DNA from: Bacillus sp. X1(2014)
GTDB lineage: Bacteria > Bacillota > Bacilli > Bacillales_B > DSM-18226
Assembly (NCBI RefSeq): GCF_007678255.1
Contig: NZ_VEED01000005.1
Span: forward strand, 260,650-324,649
Direction of reading: 5' to 3'
Length of the DNA: 64,000 nucleotides
Each line of letters opens with the position of its first letter. The first letter of the stretch is position 1. A program made the translations under genes and the position numbers. Positions 45,244-52,748 of the stretch are shown here, one piece after another. The notes beneath the pieces were generated by a model. That model was not told where the DNA came from, ran no database searches, and saw only the letters and a list, made by a program, of their open reading frames with translations.

Positions 45244-45337
45244 ATCGTACGAAACGGCAAAACCACTGAAAAGTGGTGACGCAAAACTACAGGGGCTAAG
45301 GTTTTAAGAACGATGCTTGCCAGTTACCGAACACGAT
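45244..45337 (+). ncRNA. Cyclic-di-GMP-I (GEMM-I) riboswitch
   Basis: The conserved core is readable: P1 from ATCGT and ACGAT; P2 ACCACT-GAAA-AGTGGT with a GNRA tetraloop; then the joining sequence GACGCAAAACTACAGGGGCTAAG and the closing CCAGTTACCG. This matches the GEMM-I consensus. The expression platform is the 45 bases before the 54-residue gene, where TCACT can pair with AGTGA just before the GAGGGGG ribosome site, so translational control is possible; a T run follows, and attenuation is not excluded. Confidence 0.85.
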
Positions 45338-45381
45338 CACTCCTGCGATTTATGTTAATCATTAGTGAGGGGGATTTTTTT

Positions 45382-45546
45382 GTGTTGAAAATGTTTATAA
45401 AAGGCAGATATTACTATCATTTAATCCAGCACCGCCACAATGAACTTTTAAAGCAAGATTGTCTGGATGAGGAATTAAGAGCAAAGCTAAAAGTAAGAGC
45501 CAGTTATCATAATAGTAAAGCGGTTGAATTTTCTTTAAAAATGTAA
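45382..45546 (+). CDS. Small basic protein under c-di-GMP riboswitch control
   Basis: This 54-residue protein starts at a GTG with GAGGGGGA 8 bases upstream. An in-frame ATG at 45313 is inside the riboswitch and is rejected. The sequence is charged and helical, with a Tyr/His-rich part (KGRYYYHLIQHRHNELL) and a C-terminal YHNSKAVEFSLKM. It has no membrane segment or signal peptide. I recognise no family. Because the leader is a c-di-GMP sensor, the protein probably acts in the motility, biofilm or sporulation switch. This is inference from the regulator. Confidence 0.7.
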   Translation: MLKMFIKGRYYYHLIQHRHNELLKQDCLDEELRAKLKVRASYHNSKAVEFSLKM

Positions 45547-45564
45547 GCGAAACCGTATTTGAAG

Positions 45565-45596
45565 AAAGCCAGTATATTAATACCGGCTTTTTTTAC
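45565..45596 (+). terminator. Terminator after the riboswitch-controlled gene
   Basis: AAAGCCAGTAT pairs with ATACCGGCTTT with one mismatch, followed by a T run. Confidence 0.9.
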
Positions 45597-45672
45597 GTAT
45601 TAACGTATAAAATATTTCCATAGGACAACCATTACAGGTAGAAACGTTAATGACTGAGAGGGGATTATCTAA

Positions 45673-46104
45673 ATGTACAATCTGACAAAATTTAAAATCA
45701 TGAAACCGGCGAATGAAGTGCTTGAAGCTTTTGTGGACCCTGCAAAAATCAAGAATTTCTGGTTCTCATCAGCTGCAAGATGGGAACAGGGCCAGACCGT
45801 TTCACTTAGATATGAAGAATACAATGCCGAAGTCGATATTGAGGTCATTGAGATCTTGCCCAACAAGAAAATTGTGTACCGGTGGGGTACAGATGGACAA
45901 GGAAATGTTGTAACGATTTCACTCGAAGAATTGGATTCTTCAAGCACCATCATTGAGATTACCGAAGAAGGATTTAGAGAAGATGATGACGAGTTAATGA
46001 GTAATCTGCTCGATAATAAAGAAGGCTGGGTTTTTATGCTGACCTGTTTAAAGGGATATTTGGAGTTTGGCATAAACCAATTACGCGGTGCCATCGTTAA
46101 ATGA
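45673..46104 (+). CDS. SRPBCC/AHSA1-type protein
   Basis: The 143-residue protein has the START-like fold pattern of the AHSA1 (activator of Hsp90 ATPase homologue) family: an N-terminal strand-helix with VLEAFVDPAKIKNFW, beta strands VSLRYEEYNAEVDIEV and KIVYRWGTDG, and a C-terminal helix EGWVFMLTCLKGYLEFGI. In bacteria these proteins bind hydrophobic ligands; the ligand is unknown. The ribosome site is GAGAGGGG. It is monocistronic, with its own terminator. Confidence 0.85.
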   Translation: MYNLTKFKIMKPANEVLEAFVDPAKIKNFWFSSAARWEQGQTVSLRYEEYNAEVDIEVIEILPNKKIVYRWGTDGQGNVVTISLEELDSSSTIIEITEEGFREDDDELMSNLLDNKEGWVFMLTCLKGYLEFGINQLRGAIVK

Positions 46105-46108
46105 TGGA

Positions 46109-46136
46109 AGGAGCTTGGACGAATCCAAGCTCTATT
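46109..46136 (+). terminator. Terminator after the SRPBCC gene
   Basis: GAGCTTGGA pairs with TCCAAGCTC, followed by TATTTAA. Confidence 0.7.
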
Positions 46137-46303
46137 TAATCAAATCTTTGAACAAAATTACAATTTGAGCAGGATCGTCCAATTAGTTGATTGGCAGTTG
46201 GGCATTCATAATAGATTTCTTCAAACCCGCAAATGGAGCAATCGATACTATGGAAAATTTGTCGTTCCCCCAATATGGCATCTAACAAGCATTCAAAATA
46301 CAT
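46136..46303 (-). CDS. Small zinc-ribbon-like protein
   Basis: This 55-residue protein has two CxxC pairs (C22/C25 in DCSIC and C45/C48 in SCSNC), consistent with a zinc ribbon, and extra cysteines at 5 and 34. The frame is open much further upstream, but ATG 46303 is chosen because GGAGGG lies 7 bases before it. The function is unknown; small zinc ribbons often bind nucleic acids or act as protein adaptors. A 22-codon ORF with its own ribosome site precedes it. Confidence 0.6.
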   Translation of the reverse strand: MYFECLLDAILGERQIFHSIDCSICGFEEIYYECPTANQLIGRSCSNCNFVQRFD

Positions 46304-46332
46304 GAGATTGCCCTCCAATTGATGATTTTCTT

Positions 46333-46401
46333 CTAAGATAGCAAAAACCAGAGCGGAAAAAAGAAGAATCCTGTCAGCTCGGACCAGATTGTTTTCGACA
46401 T
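46333..46401 (-). CDS. 22-residue hydrophobic mini-ORF upstream of the zinc-ribbon gene
   Basis: It starts at an ATG with CTGGAGG 4-5 bases upstream, encodes 22 residues with an aromatic hydrophobic core (GFFFFPLWFLLS), and ends 29 bases before the zinc-ribbon ATG. It could be a leader peptide or a small membrane peptide. No stalling motif is obvious. Confidence 0.4.
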   Translation of the reverse strand: MSKTIWSELTGFFFFPLWFLLS

Positions 46402-46463
46402 AATTCCTCCAGAAATAGTTTCCTTCAATATCGGGTAACCTAATTAAAAAAGGGGGTGCCGTG

Positions 46464-46604
46464 ATGAAGCAGAACGAAGAGAAAACGAGTGAAGGATTAA
46501 ATGAAATTTTTGAAATTATTAATGCAAAAGGCGACACGGGCGAGTTAAAGGAAATTGTGGATCGTTATGACAGTGAAAATCCGGAGGAAGTCCCGAACAG
46601 GTAA
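46464..46604 (+). CDS. Small acidic protein
   Basis: The 46-residue acidic, helical protein (EGLNEIFEIINAKGDTGELK near 11-30) starts at an ATG 5 bases after AGGGGGTG. It has no cysteine, signal or membrane segment and no recognised family. It is divergent from the zinc-ribbon gene and is followed by a strong terminator, which supports its being a real gene. Confidence 0.65.
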   Translation: MKQNEEKTSEGLNEIFEIINAKGDTGELKEIVDRYDSENPEEVPNR

Positions 46605-46608
46605 TAAT

Positions 46609-46638
46609 AAAGGCCTAGTCATCTACTAGGCCTTTTAT
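46609..46638 (+). terminator. Terminator of the small acidic protein gene
   Basis: AAAGGCCTAGT pairs perfectly with ACTAGGCCTTT around a 5-base loop, followed by TATAA. Confidence 0.9.
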
Positions 46639-46647
46639 AATGGGAAA

Positions 46648-46844
46648 TGTGGATAATATTCATCAGAAATGTGGATATATTTTTGTGAATTGTGGGTAAA
46701 TATGTTGATTTTGTGGATAAAACTGTGGGTTTTGTGGATATTTTCATCCATTGTTCAATATTTTTTGAAAACTCAAAATTTATTCACACAATCTGTGTAT
46801 AAAGGTTGAAGGACTGTGGATATCCCCGTCGGTTGTGTGGATAT
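46648..46844. promoter_or_regulatory. DnaA box cluster
   Basis: Two consensus boxes TGTGGATAA (46648, 46712), four TGTGGATAT (46670, 46733, 46815, 46836), TGTGGGTAA (46691), TGTGTATAA (46794) and an inverted TTATTCACA (46780) fall within 200 bases. An AT-rich tract lies between about 46741 and 46790. No dnaA, dnaN or plasmid replication gene is in the window. It occupies most of the 539-base gap before rfbC. Confidence 0.75.
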
Positions 46845-47097
46845 AACCAGTATTTATGTTGATAACGTTGTTAATATCCTCGAATAAGTCCACCAGCATC
46901 GCTAAACAGACAGGCTGAATTTATATTGGAAAACAAGACTATAAGGACCTATTTGGTCCTTTATTGCTTTTGGCTTTGTTAAACTTGTCTGTGATGTCCG
47001 CTTCTATCAACAGAGTGGAAAAATCAACAATAACCTTTAACACATTCTTGGCTTAAAAAAATTTCTTGCCGGAGGAATATTTTTTGCGACATGTTTT

Positions 47098-47126
47098 TAC
47101 TAAATAACAAGAGTCCGCATACATTA
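47098..47126 (+). promoter_or_regulatory. Sigma-K-type promoter of the rhamnose operon
   Basis: An AC at 47099-47100 lies 17 bases from CATACATTA (47118-47126), a full match to CATANNNTA. The rfbC start is 18 bases downstream of the -10. Confidence 0.55.
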
Positions 47127-47143
47127 GTACGAGGTGATGTAAT

Positions 47144-47710
47144 TTGAATGTAGTGGAAACAATTTTGCCAGGAGTTAAAATTATTGATGCTAAGGTTACT
47201 GGGGATCATCGCGGCTGGTTTATGGAGACGTATAGTCATCAATTATTTCAACAAGCTGGGATGGACAGCAATTTTGTACAAGATAATCATTCTTTTTCCG
47301 CAGCTAAGGGGACTTTAAGGGGCTTACATTATCAATTGAATCCTAAAGCACAAGCCAAGCTTATTCGTTGTACGAAAGGGGCAATTTTTGATGTAGCGGT
47401 TGATATTAGAAAGGGGAGCCCGACGTTTGCCAAATGGTTTGGGATTACTCTCAGTGCAGATAACAAAAAGCAGTTATTCATTCCAAAAGGATTTGCCCAT
47501 GGATTTATGACATTGATGGATGATGTGGAGGTCCAATACAAGGTTGATCAGTTATATACACCCGAATTTGACTGTGGAATTAGTTGGAATGATCAGGTGA
47601 TTGGCATCAAGTGGCCGAATGATCTTCCCCCAATATTATCGGCGAAAGATGAACATGCCCCTCCCCTATCAAAAGCTAACAATAATTTTATCTATGGAGT
47701 GAAACGATGA
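47144..47710 (+). CDS. rfbC: dTDP-4-dehydrorhamnose 3,5-epimerase
   Basis: This 188-residue cupin-fold epimerase carries DHRGWFMETY near 22-31, GTLRGLHYQ near 56-64 (catalytic His) and IPKGFAHGFMTL near 112-123. It converts dTDP-4-keto-6-deoxyglucose to the L-rhamno form. It corresponds by position to SpsL of the spore-coat locus in B. subtilis. It starts at a TTG after GAGGTGAT and overlaps rfbD by four bases. The sigma-K-type promoter in front suggests expression in the mother cell. Confidence 0.92.
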   Translation: MNVVETILPGVKIIDAKVTGDHRGWFMETYSHQLFQQAGMDSNFVQDNHSFSAAKGTLRGLHYQLNPKAQAKLIRCTKGAIFDVAVDIRKGSPTFAKWFGITLSADNKKQLFIPKGFAHGFMTLMDDVEVQYKVDQLYTPEFDCGISWNDQVIGIKWPNDLPPILSAKDEHAPPLSKANNNFIYGVKR

Positions 47711-48576
47711 AAATTCTAGTAACCGGATCTACCGGACAGCTCGGATATGATGTTGTTCGCGAAGGGGGTAAACGTAGCTTTGATATGATTGGTATTGGTT
47801 CTAAAGATTTAAACCTTGTGAATGAACATGTGGTTTATGAACGAGTATACGCTATTAAACCTGATGCAATTATTCATTGTGCTGCCTATACGGCTGTCGA
47901 TAAGGCAGAAGGTGATCAGGAAAATTGTTGGAATGTTAATGTGAACGGTACGAGATATCTGGTAAATGCTGCAAAAGCATTAAAGGCCAAGTTTATCTAT
48001 ATAAGTTCAGATTATGTTTTTGATGGAAGCGGCGAAGTCCCGTTTAAGGAATCAGATGAACCAAATCCGGCAGGGTTTTACGGACTTACAAAATATGAGG
48101 GAGAAAAAGTAGTAAAGTCCTTATTAACTGATTGGTTCATTGTCCGGATTTCATGGGTTTTTGGGTTAAATGGCAACAATTTTGTTAAAACGATGCTTAG
48201 GCTATCGGAAACCCGGGATGAATTAAATGTAGTAGGGGACCAATTTGGTTCACCTACATATACATTAGATTTGGCCCCCTTATTATTAGATATGATTCAA
48301 ACGAACAAATTTGGGATCTATCATGCAACGAATGAAGGGTATTGCAATTGGGGGGAATTTGCTGAAGAAATTTTTCAGATCACTGGAAAAAAGGTAAAAG
48401 TCCACTCCATTCGAACCGAGGAATATCCTACTGTGGCGATTCGTCCAAAAAATTCACGTCTGTCTAAACAAAAATTAATGGAGCAGGGATTTAATCCATT
48501 GCCAACCTGGAAAGATTCATTAAAACGTTTTTTACACAATTTATTAGCTGAGGTGAAAATCTATGGAAAGGACTAA
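47707..48576 (+). CDS. rfbD: dTDP-4-dehydrorhamnose reductase
   Basis: This 289-residue short-chain-dehydrogenase-like enzyme has GSTGQLG at 7-13, a YISSDYVFDG segment near 98-107, and the catalytic YGLTK near 124-128. It completes dTDP-L-rhamnose with NADPH. It corresponds to SpsK by position. It overlaps rfbC (ATGA) and rfbB (14 bases), so translation is coupled through the set. Confidence 0.92.
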   Translation: MKILVTGSTGQLGYDVVREGGKRSFDMIGIGSKDLNLVNEHVVYERVYAIKPDAIIHCAAYTAVDKAEGDQENCWNVNVNGTRYLVNAAKALKAKFIYISSDYVFDGSGEVPFKESDEPNPAGFYGLTKYEGEKVVKSLLTDWFIVRISWVFGLNGNNFVKTMLRLSETRDELNVVGDQFGSPTYTLDLAPLLLDMIQTNKFGIYHATNEGYCNWGEFAEEIFQITGKKVKVHSIRTEEYPTVAIRPKNSRLSKQKLMEQGFNPLPTWKDSLKRFLHNLLAEVKIYGKD

Positions 48577-49558
48577 AATTCTTGTCACTGGTGGAGCCGG
48601 GTTTATTGGTGGAAACTTTGTCCAATACATGGTGAAAAAATACTCGCATTATCAAATTTATCATTTAGATGCATTAACCTATGCGGGTGATCTTACTAAA
48701 CATCGTGATTTAGAAAAAAAAGAGAATTATCACTTTATAAAGGCAGACATCACTGAACGGAACCTAATTTTTTCGATTTTTAACAATGAGAAATTTACCC
48801 ACGTTGTTCACTTTGCAGCAGAAAGTCATGTCGACCGTTCGATTGCAGATCCAGAGATCTTTGTCTGTACCAATGTGTTAGGAACACAGGTGTTATTGGA
48901 TGCAGCCAAAGAATATGAAGTAAAGAAATTTATTCATGTTTCCACTGATGAGGTCTATGGTGAACTAGATTTTGATACGTCCTCCTTCTTTACGGAAGAA
49001 ACCCCACTAAAACCTAATAGTCCATATAGTGCGAGTAAAGCAGCATCTGATCTATTGGTTCGAGCATATTATGAAACATATGGTCTGCCAATCAATATCA
49101 CTCGTTGTTCCAATAACTATGGTCCCTTCCAATTTCCCGAAAAATTAATTCCGCTAACGATTTTACGAGTTTTAAATAACGAAAAAGTACCGGTTTTTGG
49201 GGATGGCCAAAATATCCGTGACTGGCTCCATGTTGTCGATCATTGCGCAGCCATCGACCTTATTCTTCATCAGGGTGCGAATGGGGAAGTTTATAATATT
49301 GGTGGACATAATGAACGAACAAATATAGAAGTGATTAAAACGATTATTAACTTCTTAGGAAAATCTGAAGAATTAATTGAATTTGTACCAGACCGCTTAG
49401 GTCACGACAAGCGTTACGCGATAGACCCTGTTAAATTAGAGAGGTTAGGTTGGAAACCAACATATACTTTTGATACTGGCATTGTTCAAACCATTGATTG
49501 GTATCAGGATAACAAATGGTGGTGGGTAAAAAGAGAGAAAATAAATGGAAAGGAATGA
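48563..49558 (+). CDS. rfbB: dTDP-glucose 4,6-dehydratase
   Basis: The 331-residue extended SDR has GGAGFIGGNF near 9-18, STDEVYG near 129-135, YSASKAASD near 154-162 and RCSNNYGPFQFPEK near 183-196. It converts dTDP-glucose to dTDP-4-keto-6-deoxyglucose and corresponds to SpsJ by position. The start overlaps the end of rfbD by 14 bases. Confidence 0.94.
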   Translation: MERTKILVTGGAGFIGGNFVQYMVKKYSHYQIYHLDALTYAGDLTKHRDLEKKENYHFIKADITERNLIFSIFNNEKFTHVVHFAAESHVDRSIADPEIFVCTNVLGTQVLLDAAKEYEVKKFIHVSTDEVYGELDFDTSSFFTEETPLKPNSPYSASKAASDLLVRAYYETYGLPINITRCSNNYGPFQFPEKLIPLTILRVLNNEKVPVFGDGQNIRDWLHVVDHCAAIDLILHQGANGEVYNIGGHNERTNIEVIKTIINFLGKSEELIEFVPDRLGHDKRYAIDPVKLERLGWKPTYTFDTGIVQTIDWYQDNKWWWVKREKINGKE

Positions 49559-49562
49559 AAAG

Positions 49563-50287
49563 ATGAAAGGAGTAATATTAGGTGGTGGTAAAGGCACCCG
49601 TCTTGATCCATTTACCAGAATAATCAACAAGCACTTGCTCCCGGTTGGTCCATATCCAATGATCTATTGGCCGATAAATAAGTTGAAACAAGCAGGTGTT
49701 ACGGAGATTTTAATTATTACTAACAAGCAAGACTTACGTTCATTTAAAGAATTATTTGGTAATGGTGATGAATTAGGTGTTAAGTTGACATATACCGTTC
49801 AAAGTGAAAAAGGCGGAGGTATTGCCGATGCCTTAGTATGCGCAAAATCTTTCGTTGATAATCAATGTATCGTTATGTTAGGGGACAATCTGTTTGATGA
49901 TGATTTAAGACCTTTTATTGAGGATTTTCAAAATGAACCTTATGGTGCAAAAGTGCTCTTAAAAGAAGTGAAGGATCCTAAGAGATATGGAGTTGCCATA
50001 TTAGATGAAGAAAAAAAACTATACTTTCCATTATTGAGAAGCCTGATAATCCCAGCTCGACATTTTGTGTAACAGGTGTTTATTTTTACGACAAAAATGT
50101 ATTTGATTTAATTGAGTTACTACAACCATCGAGACGGTCAGAATTGGAGATAACAGATATAAATAATCTCTATATTAGAGGAAAGGGACTTCATTATGAT
50201 ATTTTGAAAGGCTGGTGGCTTGATGCAGGAACTCATGAAGCTTTATTTGAAGCGAATAAACACTTCTTTGAACCCCGCCTTGAGTAA
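49563..50287 (+). pseudogene. rfbA: Glucose-1-phosphate thymidylyltransferase, frameshifted at an A tract
   Basis: The first part (MKGVILGGGKGTRL, then GDNLFDDDL) and the second part (IIEKPDNPSSTFCVTGVYFY, GWWLDAGTHEAL) together make one normal nucleotidyltransferase of the RfbA/SpsI type, but they lie in different frames. The break is at an A8 run (50011-50018); nine A would restore the frame exactly. As written, translation stops at 50072 after about 170 residues, before the second substrate-binding part. It could be a sequencing error, a slippery tract used for phase variation or transcriptional slippage, or a true mutation. Without RfbA the rhamnose set would need another thymidylyltransferase. 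Confidence 0.8.
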
Positions 50288-50311
50288 AGTTTCCTAATTA
50301 AATAAACGTAA

Positions 50312-50335
50312 GCCCGTCCAGATTGTTGGACGGGC
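50312..50335. terminator. GC-rich hairpin at the end of the rhamnose operon
   Basis: GCCCGTCCA pairs perfectly with TGGACGGGC around 6 bases. A T tract is missing, so it may be a weak or Rho-aided terminator between converging genes. Confidence 0.55.
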
Positions 50336-50371
50336 GGTAATAATGGCGAGGTTTGTTGAAGTTCAAAATGG

Positions 50372-51047
50372 TCAACTAGTCGTCCATTTTGATTGAAAAT
50401 ATTTCTCCATATATTCTTTAGTTTTTTCTTTAATGATTAAGTTAGGTGAACTTCCAAACACAATACTATTTTCAGGTATATCAGTATCCTTAATATAAGT
50501 ATTTGCTGATATTAAACAGTTTTCCCCTATTTTACAGTTGCCAATAACTGTTACACCAGAGAACAAAATCACATTTTTCTCAAAGGTAGGAAAAATGCCG
50601 TGGTTATTACCTACAGTACAATTCTGAGAAATAGAAAAAAAGTCGGAGTATTTAGCCCTCCCCATTACAGTTCCAACTGGATGGCTTAATGAAAAAATGT
50701 CTGGAAGTTCCACTTCAAAGTATAAATCAAAAGAGTTTAATAACTTATTAAGGCAATAAACTATAGTTGACAGGCTTTCATTATTGAATTTTTTCCAAAT
50801 AGAATTCGATAAATAATTTAGGAACACTGCATATTGATAGGTTTGATAGGGATTAAAGTAAACTTGTCCATCTTTTGAATAATATTTATTTTTATTAAAT
50901 TTGAAGTTATATTCTGTGCGATCTAAAGCAATATTTATCGCTTCTTCTAGTACTTTAAGTTCCTTTGATTTATCAAATATAAGCAAATTATTTAATTGCT
51001 TAGCAACTAAACTAATGTAATTCTTCCTTCGTAATAGACATTAACAC
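50372..51047 (-). pseudogene. Hexapeptide-repeat acetyltransferase (serine acetyltransferase-like), N-terminal frameshift
   Basis: The open frame from 50986 gives 204 residues with a left-handed beta-helix C-terminus (NCTVGNNHGIF, GVTVIGNCKIGENCLISANTYIKD), as in CysE-like acetyltransferases acting on sugars or serine. The only initiator in this frame, TTG 50986, has no ribosome site. A proper site (AGGAGGT) lies 8 bases before GTG 51047, which encodes MLMSITKEELH and then stops at 51012. The following frame continues ISLVAKQLNNLLIF into the protein, so a one-base frameshift near 51010-51015 is likely. It lies opposite to the rhamnose genes. Confidence 0.6.
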
Positions 51048-51258
51048 GATGATCTACCTCCTAAAATAATCCTGTGACAACCAATAACCTTTTCCAGTTT
51101 GGAAAAGTAATCAATAACGATTGTATAATCGTGACTACTTTAAATATTTAAAGAAGATTACAATTGTTCACAAAATTTTTACCTTTTGTGAAAAAAATGA
51201 GTCCATTTATAATAACTGCCTGTCCAAAAATAGGCTATAAAATTAGTTGATTTTAATA

Positions 51259-51287
51259 AACGGAAAAGATGAAAACTTCATAGAATA
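51259..51287 (+). promoter_or_regulatory. Sigma-K-like promoter of the SpsB-like pair
   Basis: AACG (51259-51262) is followed after 16 bases by CATAGAATA (51279-51287), a full match to the -10 consensus. The leader would be only about 12 bases, which tempers confidence. Confidence 0.45.
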
Positions 51288-51305
51288 TTTAATGGGGGAG
51301 TTGAC

Positions 51306-52715
51306 TTGAGTTTTTTTCAACAACATTATTGGTCTTTGTATCTTGATTTTATAGAGGAATTCAAAGAAGTAGAATATAAGGGTATATTAATCCCTTTGCT
51401 TTGTGATTTTTCTGGTTTGTTAAAAGATAATGGCAAATTGGTTCAGAAAATGCAGAATTCATCCTTTAAGGACAACCTAAAGAATAAGATTTACTCTGAT
51501 ACGCAAATTCAACCGCTATTTGATAAGTATATTCAAAAAGGAACAAACCAAAATCCTGTAAATCAAAGCTCTGGGAAGATTCTTCTTTATGAGTATGTTT
51601 TACGCTTTCCTGATAACATACTTAAGAAATATTTTGAACCATCGCGGACGGTAATTTTAAGAAAACAAAAAAACATGGGGGGAAATAAAGTAATTCCTAC
51701 AATTTATTTAGAACAATATAAAAAAGATGTATCAGAACCAGTAAAAAAATATCAGGAACAAATAAAGGATATTATTTTATCTCCTAAAAGTAATCATATC
51801 TTTAGAAAAAATAATAATCTTATCGAGAAATTTATGGAATGCCTTCCTGAACTATTGGAGAATTTGGCAGCTATAAACCGTTTTTTTGAGGAAGTTCGGA
51901 TTTCTTGTATTATTGTAGGAACAACAGAGGATCCTATAAGCCGAAGTATTGTGGCAGTGGCCAATTCCAAAGGAATTCCAAGTATTTGTATGCAGCATGG
52001 GTTAATTATGAAGGAGGAGGGCTATTTACCTGTTTTTTCTACCATACAGGCTGTTTATGGAGAATATGAAAAAGCATGGTATATAAATAATGGTGTATTA
52101 GAGGAACGAATTGAAATGGTTGGTCATCCTCGTTTCGATGAACTCTTCTCAAAAAAGCAAATGACTAGTTCACTAAAAAAAGACCGAAGAGTAAAGTACG
52201 GGAAAAAAAGGGTACTAATCGCAACTCAACCTAATAATCTCCTTGAATGGGAGAAATTAATAAAACATCTTGTTATGGATCATACTAACAAAATAATCAT
52301 TAAACCCCATCCATTGGAATTTAATAATAAGGGTTTAAGATATTACAAAATGCTTAGTTCAAAGTATAGAGCAGTTAAAATTACTTCAAATCTAAATTTA
52401 TATGATATTCTTCCAACTGTTGATGTTGTTGTGGTAAATTCATCAACAGTTGGATTAGAAACAATGCTATTTGGAAAACCAATTATCGTTTTTAAACATG
52501 GTGTAAATACTAACTATTTTGATAAAATGGGTGATCTTGTTCAATCTGAGCCGAGAAAAATTGCAGAAAACATTAATAATGTTTTCTATAACGAATCCTT
52601 CAAAAATTATTATGAAACTAAACGTAAGGAGTTTCTATCTTTTGCGTACCCACAAAATTTTTCGGGTAATTGTTTAATAGAGTTAATTAATAAGCTAACT
52701 ACAGAAATTAGATAA
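51306..52715 (+). CDS. spsB: SpsB-like spore-coat polysaccharide protein, first of a tandem pair
   Basis: This 469-residue protein has a GT-B-like layout of the capsule-synthesis/CDP-glycerol transferase type. Visible segments are CIIVGTTEDPISRS near 200-213, SICMQHGLIM near 226-235, MVGHPRFDELF near 274-284, IIKPHPLEF near 332-340 and VVNSSTVGLETMLFGKPI near 377-394. It is about the length of B. subtilis SpsB and lies in an sps-type locus; the symbol rests on that context. The start is a TTG after GGGGGAG. Its exact reaction is unknown. Confidence 0.7.
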   Translation: MSFFQQHYWSLYLDFIEEFKEVEYKGILIPLLCDFSGLLKDNGKLVQKMQNSSFKDNLKNKIYSDTQIQPLFDKYIQKGTNQNPVNQSSGKILLYEYVLRFPDNILKKYFEPSRTVILRKQKNMGGNKVIPTIYLEQYKKDVSEPVKKYQEQIKDIILSPKSNHIFRKNNNLIEKFMECLPELLENLAAINRFFEEVRISCIIVGTTEDPISRSIVAVANSKGIPSICMQHGLIMKEEGYLPVFSTIQAVYGEYEKAWYINNGVLEERIEMVGHPRFDELFSKKQMTSSLKKDRRVKYGKKRVLIATQPNNLLEWEKLIKHLVMDHTNKIIIKPHPLEFNNKGLRYYKMLSSKYRAVKITSNLNLYDILPTVDVVVVNSSTVGLETMLFGKPIIVFKHGVNTNYFDKMGDLVQSEPRKIAENINNVFYNESFKNYYETKRKEFLSFAYPQNFSGNCLIELINKLTTEIR

Positions 52716-52748
52716 TTTCACAAAATATTAATAAACTGGAGTGATTTT

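Noticed and set aside
45313..45381. Upstream start of the 54-residue ORF at ATG 45313
   Set aside because: That ATG lies inside the c-di-GMP riboswitch fold and lacks a ribosome site; the GTG at 45382 has one.
46304..46537. Long 133-residue version of the zinc-ribbon ORF
   Set aside because: It would run over the ribosome site and start of the divergent small acidic gene; GGAGGG and ATG 46303 define a better start.
46648..46844. Chromosomal origin oriC
   Set aside because: No dnaA, dnaN, recF or rpmH nearby; a DnaA-box cluster is the more modest reading.
50011..50018. Programmed ribosomal frameshift in rfbA as an established fact
   Set aside because: The A8 tract is slippery, but no stimulatory structure or SD-like element could be confirmed; a sequencing error is equally likely.
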